Source: Augochlora pura (lineage: Eukaryota; Arthropoda; Insecta; Hymenoptera; Halictidae). Taken from it: DNA of 64,000 nt. The translations under genes were made by a program, and so were the position numbers. The stretch lies in contig NC_135781.1 in NCBI RefSeq assembly GCF_028453695.1, positions 31,309,640 to 31,373,639 of the forward strand. The letters are read 5' to 3'. Below are positions 37,061 to 47,910 of this stretch, in pieces. How positions within the stretch are numbered: the first letter of the stretch is position 1; each line of letters begins with the position of its first letter. Below the pieces are notes generated by a model. The model did not search any database, was not told where the DNA came from, and worked only from the letters and a program-made list of their open reading frames with translations.

Positions 37061-38218
37061 ACTTTAAATTGCAATACTATTTCACTACATTTCTTGCAAC
37101 AATTTCCAAGAATTCGTCAGTCCCCTCTACGATTCTCTACTAAAATAGAGCAAAGCGTGGATCACGTGGCAGAGATTATTTTCGTGTCAATTAAATGCAG
37201 AACGAAAGAAGCGCCGTCCCGAAGCTTTGCTCATCCGGCAGAAGCCGTTCGCGCGCGGCTGATGCGAGCGTAAATACTTAAAACTGATGACGGGGTTTCC
37301 GTTACCGTTTCCCGGAAGGGATTCCACGGTTAGGTCCAGAAGAAGTCCGATCCCCTCGGCTAAGACAAACAACGATGCGGTTGTACGTCGGTTTAAAAGG
37401 GGGGAGAGGAGAAGGAGGAGGAGGAGAAGGAGGTCTGCAGTCTTTCGGTCCACTTCTTCGTTCTTTTTCCTGGCAGACAGGCTCCTGTAAACAGTTTATC
37501 TTGATGCTTCTCTCTACTTAACACCAAGAAATTGCTTTTGCTGTGCGCGCGCGCTATGGCTGTCCGCCGGGGAAAATTGATATTTCAACCGTAGAATCTA
37601 TTTAAGGTATCTATTTAACGAAGGAAGGCATCCAAATAATTATGCAATCCGCGCGAAAGGTTTTATAAATAATAAGCAGCGTTCATCTCGCATTTCCGAG
37701 GAAGTCCAATCATCGTTTCAATCAGTTCCCGAATGATTTTCCAGCGGCCGCGAACTCTCGTTGAATTTTTGCGCGCGTGTTCGGTACACTTCAAAGCGAC
37801 GACGTAAGCTTCATAATAGATACGGTAAATAATCTCCGTTGCGCGTGCCGCGGCGAAATATTTTGCACATTTATGAAAATATTGCGGCGATTTCGGTTCG
37901 ATTGAAACGCGTTGCGGGTTCGCGGCGCGCGCGCGCGCGATCGAAAAACGAGGGGTGCCGGGCGTTTTCTATAAAGGCCGACCGACATGTGTATACGTAC
38001 ATACGTATGTATATGTACATGTGTATGTATAGATATTTACGCAGGTAACCAAATCGCCGCGCGTTTTCCGCGTTTCTGGTAAACCAGTCCGAGCGTGCAC
38101 AAATATCAAAGGGATTTTAGAAATATTCGCGCACACCTTGTCGCACACTGTCACACGTATTTTCCTCGGCTAGCGGCCGATCAACAACCCCCAGTGTACG
38201 GGTGCTTTATCCATGACG

Positions 38219-38223
<5 letters not shown>
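37061..38223. other. Unique DNA, no gene seen
   Basis: Contains a purine tract of GGA/GAA triplets at about 37398-37431, a (CG)n-like run near 37924-37940 and a TGTA-type tract at 37986-38032. No gene was seen. Confidence 0.5.

Positions 38224-38261
<38 letters not shown>
38224..38261. repeat. (CT)n microsatellite
   Basis: Uninterrupted alternating CT, about 38 bases. Confidence 0.95.
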
Positions 38262-38263
<2 letters not shown>

Positions 38264-39810
38264 CCCTCCTACCGCCAGCGGGCACACATTCTCTTTCCCC
38301 GGGATCGAGCGTAAATTTCAACAAAATGCCGGAAAGTCGTAGTCCTCTGGCACGTGTAAATCATATAGCCCATAAAGCGGACGCGACGGGTGAGGGGGGC
38401 AGGAGGTAGGGCGCGTTTTATAAATTCCGTCTGTCCGCGATTCAATCGATCGTTAACAATTTTCTTCGTTTAAACGGGGGAAATGTAGTCGATCGACGAT
38501 ACACGTGCTCGCGGTCGGTTCTTATTAACCCTTTTTACATTTCCATATCAACCATTCGTCCTCTTAATAAACAAATTAAAATATTCAAACCTCAATAAAA
38601 AGAATTTTAAAAATTCACCCCTAAAAACCGTGACCGACAACATATTTCCCTAAAATTTTAAATCCAATTTCCGCAGGCAATTTTTCGAAACAACAATCCA
38701 ACAAAAAAAAAGATAAAAATTTTAAAAATAACAACGAACCCCTCGTTTACTCATCCTCGACCACTGTAACCGGTCGTCGCAACGGTAAATCTCTACCGAA
38801 CGATATCGTCTCATTTCAAAACATAAGATACAGCCAAGAAGCGGGCTTTATGTCCCCTTTCCATCGATCCGTCACATTGGAGGAGCAAAACAGTAGCACA
38901 TATAACAGTAGTACATACAAACAGAGCGTCTTGATTGGGCCGGTTCTCACGAGAGGCCGAGCCACTTGAAATTTCTCCGTCGGGGGATCGGTACCAGAGC
39001 GATTTTCCGGTAGGCAATCGCGTTGCGTTGTGTATAGTATACATACACACCGGGTCTGTCCTCCGCGAACGATCTCTAACAAGCGAAGCAAGAACATCGC
39101 GTGCGATAACGACGCGTTAATGGCGGAGGACCGGCATCGGTAGACCGCGATGACTGTCTTGAACGAGTGAGAGACGAATAAGACTAGCGAGAGAAAGAGA
39201 GAAAGAGGGGGGGAAGCCGATGACGGGGATCACTGTCCGGGAGGAGTGAGAGACGAGCAGGCCGATGACGGCGATCACTGTGTCTCCGATGGTCTCTCGC
39301 GCTCGCGCGAGCTGCCCGATCACGCATGCGGTACACGCTCCGCGCGCAGCTGACGGCACGTTCTTTCTCTTCCTTGGGACAGCCAGCCTGTTCCGGGAAT
39401 ATAAAACTCGTCCTCGGCGCAACACGACAAGCGAATGCACCGCTCGGATTATCGAGCAGAAGAGGATTTGGATTACCGGGCTCGATCGCGCGCGGCGGTG
39501 CGCGCTGCTTTCCTAACGATCGTACGCGGCCCGTTTTCAGCGGACCCAAGCCGCATATACAGAGCGGACGCAACAGCGTTCCATTATTGGATCACCGACT
39601 CTGCTCGTGATTTATTAATCGAGGCTCCCGCAGTTCGAGGATTCTTCCGCGCCCGAAATTCGAGGATATGTTTGCGATGGTCGGCGTCGAGCGGTGTTCG
39701 GTTTGTCGTCCTTGTTTCTTGCAGGATAAAAAGGGGGTTAAAGGAGTGTAAAATGAATTAACTGATGCTAGTTTATTATAAACAGGTCTTCATTATTTAT
39801 ATTTATATAT
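38262..39810. other. Unique DNA, one unpaired family end, no gene seen
   Basis: TTAACCCTTTTTACATTT at 38525 fits a TTAA-family left end without a partner. 39127-39290 has a loose repeat: GATGACTGTC, GATCACTGTC and GATCACTGTG, twice followed by GAGTGAGAGACGA. 39300-39730 is CpG-rich with meaningless overlapping frames. Confidence 0.5.
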
Positions 39811-39895
39811 ATTTATTTTGTATTTTATATTCATATATATTTATTTTATATTTTATATTTATATATATTTATTTTGTATTTTATTTTAAACAGAT
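39811..39895. repeat. 28-bp tandem repeat, 3 copies
   Basis: Units beginning TATTTATTTTGTATTTTATA, with G/A variation at one position. It lies directly upstream of the element at 39926. Confidence 0.85.
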
Positions 39896-39925
39896 CCTCT
39901 TTCTTCTTCACGCGAGTTAGAGCAT

Positions 39926-40289
39926 TTAACCCCTTGACTACGGCAGACTTTGATACGCACCGGACTTAATATAAAACAGGAATTGAATTACGACCTCGAC
40001 AAATTTTTTGGTAGGGATGCAATTTTATAAAAATATATCTCAATGATCGGGAAATTAAGTTTCACTATATTAAAACAATATTATTTCTTTCTTCGCGTTC
40101 CGAACCGAATTGTTACTATAAACATTGAACATTTAATATTAATGCAAGGCTTTCTTCGCGTCATATCTAGTAATCTAATTAATATCATGGCAAGATTTCA
40201 AGGTTATGTCAAAGTTACAGGATGTATCATGTTATGATATTTTTAACAAGATTTATCTCCTGAATATATCGACGCAGCTAAGTGGTTAA
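39926..40289. mobile_element. TTAA-flanked MITE variant, 356 bp
   Basis: TTAA at 39926-39929 precedes CCCCTTGACTACG. The right end CGCAGCTAAGTGG precedes TTAA at 40286-40289. Read inwards the ends are CCCCTTGACTACG and CCACTTAGCTGCG (9 of 13 positions match). The ends differ from the CCCTTTG group, so I treat it as a second, related family. A 64-codon frame inside has no domain. Confidence 0.65.
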
Positions 40290-40715
40290 CAATCATTTGC
40301 AATTGCATCTTTGCGAGGTCCTAATGCAAAGAACCCCGAAAGAATACACTGCGATATTCGCGAAAACGTCGCTACGCTTTCGATTTAAGGGAGGGGGAGT
40401 TCGTTAGGGGTGGAGGATCCCTCTCAAGTATCTTGACTTGTCCTGGTTGCGCTCGGTCGTTGGCGGAATCCCATCCGATTCCCCGTCAAAATTGAACTAT
40501 AAGCCTGACATTGCTGGCTCGTAACAACGATAACGTGTAGGATAGACAGGGGAGGGAGGATTCGAGTGCCGATACGATTTCGATCAGATCGAAACAGTCG
40601 GGGGGCCTCCGTGCATTACGGCTGTCGAATGCGACCGTGCAGCATCCTGAACTTTGGCTGGGAAGTTGCTCTGAATTATGCAGCTGCAGGCGGTTGCCTA
40701 TGAAACCCTCCGGTG
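40290..40715. other. Unique stretch, no gene seen
   Basis: Balanced, non-repetitive DNA. A frame starting at 40637 runs into the CT tract and then the 44-bp array; it is not credible as coding. Confidence 0.5.
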
Positions 40716-40776
40716 CATTTCTCTCCGTCTCTCTCTCTCTCTCTTACTCTTCGTTGCTTACTTGCTCACCTCCTGC

Positions 40777-40816
<40 letters not shown>

Positions 40817-40863
40817 ATATATCGCTCTTTGTCGTGTTCTGTGACTCTCTCTCTCTCTCTGTT
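40716..40863. repeat. CT-rich microsatellite cluster
   Basis: Three (CT)n blocks (about 40727-40744, 40778-40814 and 40845-40861) are separated by short interruptions. Confidence 0.9.
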
Positions 40864-40905
40864 TTATTCTCTGCCATCTTCTATTGCCTTTAGTGGCTCT
40901 CTCGA

Positions 40906-41264
40906 CTCGTCAATACGCCAAATTTTGCCACTTCTCCATGACGAGTATACTCGTCAATACACGAAATTTTGCCACTTCTCCATGACGAGTATACTCGTCA
41001 ATACGCCAAATTTTGCCACTTCTCCATGACGAGTATGCTCGTCAATACACCAAATTTTGCCACTTCTCCATGACGAGTATACTCGTCAATACACCAAATT
41101 TTGTCACTTCTCCATGACGAGTATACTCGTCAATACACAAAATTTTGCCACTCCTCCATGACGTGTATACTCGTCAATACACCAAATTTTGCCACTTCTC
41201 CATGACGAGTATACTCGTCAATACACCAAATTTTGCCACTTCTCCATGACGAGTATACTCGTCA
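40906..41264. repeat. 44-bp palindrome-junction array, about 8 copies
   Basis: The unit is CTCGTCAATACaCCAAATTT followed by TGCCACTTCTCC and ATGACGAGTATA, 44 bp. Seven internal unit junctions form TGACGAGTATACTCGTCA, an 18-bp perfect palindrome (one has GTATGCTC, one ACGTGTATAC). Copies differ at only one to three bases. The 26-bp stretch between palindromes is nearly constant, so this is a minisatellite and not a CRISPR array. The outer copies end cleanly in CTCGTCAAT and CTCGTCACT. Confidence 0.95.
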
Positions 41265-41320
41265 CTCACATTTAACTGGTTTAAAATCCGATATTTTGTA
41301 TGCACCAACCTAATACTACC

Positions 41321-41361
41321 TATCGCTCTCTCTCTTACTCACTACCACCACGTATCGCGCC

Positions 41362-41392
<31 letters not shown>

Positions 41393-41570
41393 TGCGCCAC
41401 TATCCATCGCTTTCTCTCACTCTCTGTCTCTATCCTTCGATCTTCCTTACTCTCTACCAGTATATATCGCTCTCTCTCACTCTTTCCCTCTCTCCCTCTA
41501 TTTCTCTGTCTCTCTCTCTCTCTCTCTCTATCTATCTCTATCACCCTCTCTCCCTCTCTGTATCGTTCTC
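41321..41570. repeat. Imperfect CT tract with (CA)n
   Basis: CT-rich sequence interrupted by TATCGCTCTCTC words, with a pure (CA)n at about 41372-41391 and (CT)n at 41509-41528. It resembles the tract at 62970-63160. Confidence 0.9.
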
Positions 41571-42980
41571 CGTCGTTCCCAGTCTGCCGTGGTCGCGCGG
41601 AGCCCGCCTTCGCTTCCCGAAGCAAGGAACACCCTGGGGAAACGGTGGCTTCTGCTATAGTAGGAAGCTTGTCCCGCCCGTTATGCCCCGCAACGGCACC
41701 GAAGACAGGTTTATTTCTCCAGGCTTAATCGCTGGGAAATACCGGGACCCGGTGTATTCAACCGCTTCCTGTCGCCCGGAATTACCGGACCTTGAAGGAG
41801 GCGGCCGGATTAATTGTTCCGCTGGTCAATTTGCTTCAAGACGAACGCCGAAGTTCGTGCGCCACGGCCGCGCGGACCGGCGCGACCGTCTCGTGTTTAG
41901 GGGACGTTTACATTCAATCCGGCAGCTACTCTCACCTGATAAACGGTCGGTGCCCCATTTAAATTGCGGCCGGGGGTGCGGGGTCTGCGATGGAGTCGGT
42001 TTTAGGGTTGAATGGAATTTGAGGTTATGTGTAGAAATTAATAGAGTTTTAGATCGGGGGAAAGGTGATTTGGTATTGTTGAGAATTTCGAAGCGATTTT
42101 TGTGGAGTAATGAGAATTTAGTTGGTATTGTATTGGTGAGGATTTTTTGGGGCTTTGGGAGCTTGAAATGAAGCTGGGGGATTGCGCTTTATGATAAAGT
42201 AATTTTTATTCAAATAAAAATCGAAGTCGCTGCAAAAAAATTAATAAACTCTGATCTTTAACTGGGACAATAAAATATTCATTATTACGAGATATTTCGA
42301 ATTGATTTAAAATTATTACATATTCAGTAAAAATCTGCTATCATATTAAATAATTAATGTGATGAGTTAAAGTATAAATTGAAACAAAATCGATATATTA
42401 AAAATGACAAGAAACAATTTTAAACGAGAAGCTAATTGATTTACATCATAAAACACAATGCATTACGATTTACATTGCAGTGCATTTATAAGCTGAAAAA
42501 TCAAATTACTTGGAGTTCGAATGAAACAAAAAATACATCGAAGTAAACGCACCTTCCATTTACCATTTTACCAAACATTTAACAAAAAAGGAGGTGGCAA
42601 ATGAAAATTGAAATACCGGGGGACGGCTTTCAAAAGATTAATATTTTAAACAAACTTTTATTTCGTGTTTACACTGCCTCTTCCAATAACATTTCGACGT
42701 GTTTTTTTTTCAACATCCAGAGAAAATGATGTTATAAAAAATCGACGCGACTACTTTTTCATAAAAGAGAACAGGGAGATTTTCATACCGATTCGGCCAA
42801 TAGCTTCGTCACATCGCTGAACGGCCGATGAAATTTCATTGTTCTTTTTTTTTCGACGTAAACGACCTTATATGCAGGTGGTTGCACTCGTCCCTGACGC
42901 GATTATTAGAGTAGACAAAATGTATCGATCCGCTTAAAAATAGCGAGATGACCTTCGTGTCCTCTCGACTGTGCCGGCCG
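41571..42980. other. Unique DNA, no gene recognised
   Basis: 41571-42000 is CpG-rich. The 162-codon frame at 41683-42171 has no domain. 42180-42980 is AT-rich to mixed and unique. Confidence 0.5.
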
Positions 42981-43320
42981 CCATAAAACAGTTCCATCAC
43001 CCTTTCGAAACGCATTGTTCCAGTTATTAAAACATCCGAGACAATACGAGTCTCGATGACTCGTCAATTCTAATAGTTATTTAATAATCAGAACAATTTC
43101 CAAAATTGCCAAATAATTTGCAAAATGCCTAAATAATTTACAAAATTGCTAAATAATTTCCTAACCTCTATTCGAACGTTCGCACTTGTGAAAAAATACG
43201 CCATAGTAAAAGTTTCATCACCCTTTCGAAAAATGCATCGTTTCAAGAATTAAAAAATCCGAAACAATTCGAGTCTCAAAATTGCTAAATAGTTTCCTAG
43301 CATTTCTCGATAATTTCCTA
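42981..43320. repeat. Dispersed repeat, copies A and B in tandem
   Basis: Copy A (42981-43165) and copy B (43201-43320) share CCATA.TAAAa.GTTtCATCA, then CCCTTTCGAAA, TTATTAAAA..ATCCGA, ACAATtCGAGTCTC and AATTGCtAAATA.TTTCCTA. Copy A also repeats an AATTGCCAAATAATTT unit internally, about four times. A third copy lies at 45434-45590. Confidence 0.8.
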
Positions 43321-44069
43321 GCATTTCTCATTATTTTTCGGGATTCCCCGTTAATTTCCTGTCCACGAGCGTGAAAAACTACGACGGCCCCGCGCGAGCT
43401 AATCGGAAATAGCTTTAATGATTGCATTAATTATCCGACCGCGACGAATTTCGACGAGGACGTTTAATGAAAAATTTGCCGTGTCAACGAGTCTGATTCC
43501 AATTTTGTCCGCCGTCGAGGCAGATTTTCGGATATCCATCAGCGTACGGTATTCGACAATAATAATAATCATAATAATAATAATATTAATAATATTAATA
43601 ATATCAACGTATTCCGTTTTCGAAACGAGGATCAATATTTCATGGGACCAGCATCTGTTCGTGGTATCCGATCCTACATAAAATCCGCGATTCCCCGCAA
43701 CGCGGAAGAATCGATCGCCGCACCGTGTTATTTCAACTTGCTAGACCCCGCCGATGGAAGCGCGCGATAAGAAACGCGACGCGATAAGAGCTAAACGTTG
43801 CGAATTAATGCGAGCAATTGCGCGCCGCGCGCGAGCGCGACCGTTTACATCGACGTATTCGCGATGGGATGTAGCGATCGCGCGGCAAGAAACACCGGCC
43901 CGTTTCTCTCGCTAAGGAACCGGCGACCGGTCCGCTTCTTCTGGAATCCATTTCTCGTCCGCGGAATCGCGGCGTCTTCTTTCTACGTGAACGTCTTATT
44001 AAATGATTGAGTCGTCGATATATTCGCTTTTAATTAATCGGATTAATCGTGGAGCTGACCGGACACCGA
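43321..44069. other. Non-coding stretch, no gene seen
   Basis: Unique; (AAT)n-like DNA at 43557-43602; CpG-rich from 43690 to 43990. No exon was recognised. Confidence 0.5.
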
Positions 44070-44240
44070 CTATGGCTAAATTGTATAGTATAATAATAAT
44101 ATATTAATATATTATACTATACTGTTATATATATTATTATACTGTATAGTATAATATTAATACATTAATATATTATACTATACTATTTAGCTTTACTACT
44201 ATACTATGGCTAAATAGTATAGTATAATATATTAACCTGT
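44070..44240. repeat. AT-rich palindromic cluster
   Basis: ACTATGGCTAAATTGTATAG (44069) recurs as ACTATGGCTAAATAGTATAG (44204). ATACTATTTAGC at about 44179 pairs with GCTAAATAGTAT at 44209. Between them lie several TATAGTATAATA/TATTATACTATA inverted words, so the segment can fold into cruciforms. Confidence 0.8.
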
Positions 44241-44607
44241 GTTCTAATTAAGTTTATATATCGACATCGTACTATTTGAAATTAATATTTATTAGACGAA
44301 TAGTAATATATTATTAATTATTATTATTACAAGTTTATCGAGTGTTTTTTAATGTCTTAATGTACGTAAATTAGTAATATAGTGAAACGAATATGTTAAA
44401 AATATGAAATTGCTGTATGCATTTTTGCACAAGACCGTCGAAATAAATTTGTCAGTTTATTCGACGCGCCTCTCTTCTTTTTTAATGGAAACATCGATTT
44501 ATCGGCGTTCTCATAAAAATGTCAATGAATAAATCGGGTGCGTTGCATCGATTATATTTTCTATATGTTTGCAGGTTGTTAAAAAATGCATTGAAGGTTC
44601 ATATATA
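44241..44607. other. AT-rich unique stretch, no gene seen
   Basis: No repeat or frame of note. Confidence 0.5.
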
Positions 44608-44865
44608 TCATAAATAAATCAACTTTAAACGACAAATATCGTCCATTAACTTCGCAACAAGATATTTTCACATAGGAAGAAATTTATGGTTTCCTTAATA
44701 ATTAAATTACGTGGATTCAGAGATGAGCTGGTAACATAACCTTAAAATAATAAATTGACCTTAAACAACAAATATCGTCTATTAACTTCGCATCAAAAAT
44801 GGAAAGAAATTTATAGTTTCCTTAATAATTAATCACCTAAATAATTAAATTACGTAGATTCCAGC
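44608..44865. repeat. Tandem duplication, unit about 135 bp, 2 copies
   Basis: Both copies run through AAATcaACcTTAAACgACAA, ATATCGTCtATTAACTTCGCA, GGAAgAAATTTATgGTTTCC, TTAATAATTAA and AAATTACGTaGATTC. The ACAAATATCGTCTATT segment also occurs alone at 24306, about 20 kb upstream, so part of the unit is dispersed. Confidence 0.8.
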
Positions 44866-45433
44866 GCGATTTCGCCGGCAACCATTTTGATTTCCTAACC
44901 TCTCGCCACCCATGGACATCCCACTTCCGGTCGCCATTATTATTAAGACGTTAGTGGCACGCACGGCGAATTTACAACACGATAACAGGCTCTCATGCAC
45001 GACGGGCTTTAAATATTATAAAGTTTATCGGCGATCTAGCGTGAGTTACATCGGCGCGAACGCGATTACAAAATGGTCGCGCGAGACCACATTTCAGCGC
45101 GGTGAGCTCAATAAATTGTACGGCTTTGATAGGCCGCGGCGATAGCTAAGCGCATAATGCAGTTTCTGTAGCGACAACGTATCACTCTCCGTTCCGTGCT
45201 CGATGGTCCTTTTTACCTGTGTTCGAGTCGTTTTTTAACGGGCGACTAGGCTCACCTGTCCCAAGCACCTGACACTGATATATACAGGACTTTTATAACG
45301 AACTCTAAATTGTTTAATTGCTTAGTGATGATTGGGAGAGGCTTTGATGAGAAGTGGTTGATGCGACTTTATTTTTATATATGGCACATGATTTCTTGCG
45401 CGATTGTTATGTATAGGTTATGTCAAAAAAATA
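44866..45433. other. Unique stretch, no gene seen
   Basis: Balanced composition at 44870-45290; the frames at 44912-45145 and 45310-45495 have no domain. Confidence 0.5.
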
Positions 45434-45590
45434 TGGCAAAAAGTTCCACCACCCTTTCGAAAAATGCCTTGTTGGAATTATTAAAAAATCCGTAACAATT
45501 CAAGTCTCAATACTCGCCAATTTTAACAGTGATTTAATAATGAAAAGAAATTGCAAAATTTCTAAATAAATTCCTAACTTTTTAAATTCC
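45434..45590. repeat. Dispersed repeat, copy C
   Basis: ATGGCAAAAAGTTCCACCACC then CTTTCGAAAAATGCCTTGTT, TTATTAAAAAATCCGtAACA, ATTCAAGTCTCAA and AAATTCCTAACTTTTTAA match the copies at 42981-43320 in the same order. Confidence 0.8.
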
Positions 45591-46082
45591 CCCACTCAAT
45601 TACTATATCACTCGCCCACTACCATAACCCCACCATTTTTATTCCGCGCAGTCAAATATGCATAGTCCGCAGTCTAGTCACGAACATAATACGTCCGAGC
45701 AGACCACGTATCGCCGGAATGCTGCAGTTCGGATAACGGAGCAGCGACATATCGGCATATTCGAAAAATAGTTGTTCGTACACGTAGAACTCCGTTTTAC
45801 ATTCGCAGAAAGAGCGGCTCGTAAAACGATTTCTTAACCCGTTGCCGTACGTTCGCATCTCCATAGTTACAACTACGAGCACTTTTTCTATTGCAACAAT
45901 TTCTTAGACGGAAAAGGGAAAATATTTATTCCGTTTTGTCTATGTTTACTTAAATGGTTAATTTTACTATTTAAGTGGTTATTTTTACTTAAATACTGAT
46001 GACAATAGGACAGAATTTTATTCCGGCTGAAAAAAATCGGGATGACGTTTGTAGTTAAAACAATATTAATAGAAATTTATAA
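45591..46082. other. Non-coding stretch, no gene seen
   Basis: Unique. TTAACCCGTTGCCGTACG at 45834 resembles a family end with one change; no partner. TTACTTAAATggTTA words repeat at 45945-45990. Confidence 0.45.
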
Positions 46083-46245
46083 AGCACTAAATAAAAATAA
46101 AAATTGCTTGTAAAAATAAAAATTGCTTATAGCAATCAAAATTGCTTATAAAAATAAAAATTGCTTATAAAAATAAAACTTGCTTATAGCAATAAAAATT
46201 GCTTATAAAAATAAAAATTGCTTATATTGCTTATAATTGCGAAAA
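46083..46245. repeat. 19-bp minisatellite, about 8 copies
   Basis: The unit is TTGCTTATAAAAATAAAAA, with TTGCTTATAGCAATAAAAA as a recurring variant. Exact 19-base spacing holds at 46142, 46161, 46180 and 46199. Confidence 0.92.
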
Positions 46246-47353
46246 CAGGAACTCTTTCGCAGCGACGTGGCCGCGGCGCGAAAAAATACGGCGCGTCGCT
46301 CGGCCGGATGCGGAACGAATATGCGGCCGGAACGGCGTCGGTGCATCGAAACCCGATAAATTTCGCGGGTCTACGCCGCCGTCCGCCGGTTGTTTGCACC
46401 TTGCCGTTATTACCGGGGGCGACACCCCCGCCCGGTTCCTTCGTTACACGAAAAAGATCGCCGTAGCCACGGTTTTTCGCCCGCGGAACACGTGCGCGCG
46501 CCCCCCCGTGTTTTCGATATCGGCCGGGCAAATTGTTGCGGGAATTTATCGGGGATTGGGTATCGCGCTAGCGCCGCCCTCTCTCGAATTGCGTATCGCG
46601 CCCAGCATTTTTGGCGTCTCTACGCGGTTAATCGAAATGAGTTTGTTCAATTCGACGGAAAATACCGCGCGGAAAATTGTCCCCGCCCGTTAAAGGATTT
46701 ATATCGGCGGCAGTTTTTATTATGCAGTTCGTTTACGCGAACGGGTCGACTGGTATTTCGCACGATTTGTATAATGAGCGCGTTGTTTCTTCGCGTCCGA
46801 GGGTTTGGCGGCTACGATATGTTGAATTTCGCGGTTGTTGGGGGAGTTTTGGATGGGTATATTATCGCGAAATATCGCGAAACGGCTGACAGTGCATTTA
46901 TTTCGATCAAGTAATTGGATCATTATTTTTCATCAGTCTCGAAATGTGATATAATAAATGCGCGATGCCTGGTGCTCGTCGATGCTAATATTGCGCATAT
47001 ACATGTATTATACATATATCCATATTCGTAACGATATGTATACGAGAGAAGAAAAGCGAACGCGGCGATCGTTGGAACGTGTAAATCGATATTTATGTTG
47101 CGTTTAATTACCGCCGCCGTTTGGAAAATCAATTTTATAATTTCAGTCTTTCAAGAATGTTCTTTATTTCAGCAAATAAATTTGCTAAATGTTTACGGGA
47201 AGTTAACTTTATTCCGAGTGGATGGAACGGGTCGAATAATTGTTTTAATTGCAGCTTGCATCCAGAAGTAAATTATTATTGGGAGGAGAAAGTTTTTAAC
47301 TTTGTAAAGAATGACTTTTTGACGTTAAAGTTATTAGTGTAATAGGTAGGAAA
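46246..47353. other. CpG-rich block then mixed DNA, no gene recognised
   Basis: 46250-46900 is CpG-rich and stop-poor, with long overlapping frames in several phases on both strands (164 and 174 codons on the plus strand). They disagree in phase, have no domain and begin inside the minisatellite in one case, so I do not call a gene. 46925-47350 is unique. Confidence 0.5.
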
Positions 47354-47910
47354 ATGATTTAGAAAATGATTAGGCATTGATTAATATTGTGGTTAAGACA
47401 ATGATTAGGATAACCGTTAAGACAATGGTCAATATAATGGTTATGTCAATGATTAGGATAAAGATTATGACAATGATTAGTATAATGGTTATGACAATGA
47501 TTAGGATAATGATTATGACAATGATTTGGAAAATTATTATAGAAATGATTAAAATCGTAGTCAAAGACAAGGATTAGGAAAATGATTAAGACGTTGATTA
47601 TTGTAACGGTTAAGACAATGATTAAAAATCATTAGAAAGGATGATTATTAAAATGATTGATAGAATAGGCAAGGGCAACGATTAGGATAATCATTAGGAC
47701 AATGATTAGGAAAATGATTGAAACATTGACTTAAGAAATCAACTAGCATAATGATGATGAAAATGATTAAAAAAATGATTAAAACATAAATTAACGTAAT
47801 GATTACAGTTAATAATAGCAGAATTGTTATGATAGTGGTTATTATAATGATTTGTATAACGATCAGACCAATTATTAGAACACTGACACGGATAATGATC
47901 AGACCAATGA
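47354..47910. repeat. 12-bp minisatellite with a 24-bp higher order
   Basis: Units AATGATTAGGAT and AATGATTATGAC alternate, giving a 24-bp period that is clearest at 47388-47525. The right half is more diverged. A multiple-of-three period keeps frames open on both strands (Ile/Met-rich), so these frames are not genes. Confidence 0.88.

Noticed and set aside
40906..41264. Possible CRISPR-like array (palindromes with spacers)
   Set aside because: The 26-bp spacers are nearly identical in every unit and the host appears to be an animal; it is a minisatellite.
41683..42171. 162-codon plus-strand frame
   Set aside because: No domain; starts in GC-rich DNA and runs into T/G-rich sequence with a change of composition, unlike a single exon.
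46390..46914. Overlapping 164- and 174-codon plus-strand frames
   Set aside because: CpG-rich sequence has few stops in all phases; the frames conflict, one begins inside a minisatellite, and neither has a domain.
47340..47480. TTAGG-like words suggesting insect telomere repeat
   Set aside because: ATTAGG occurs only as part of the 12-bp AATGATTAGGAT unit; there is no tandem TTAGG.
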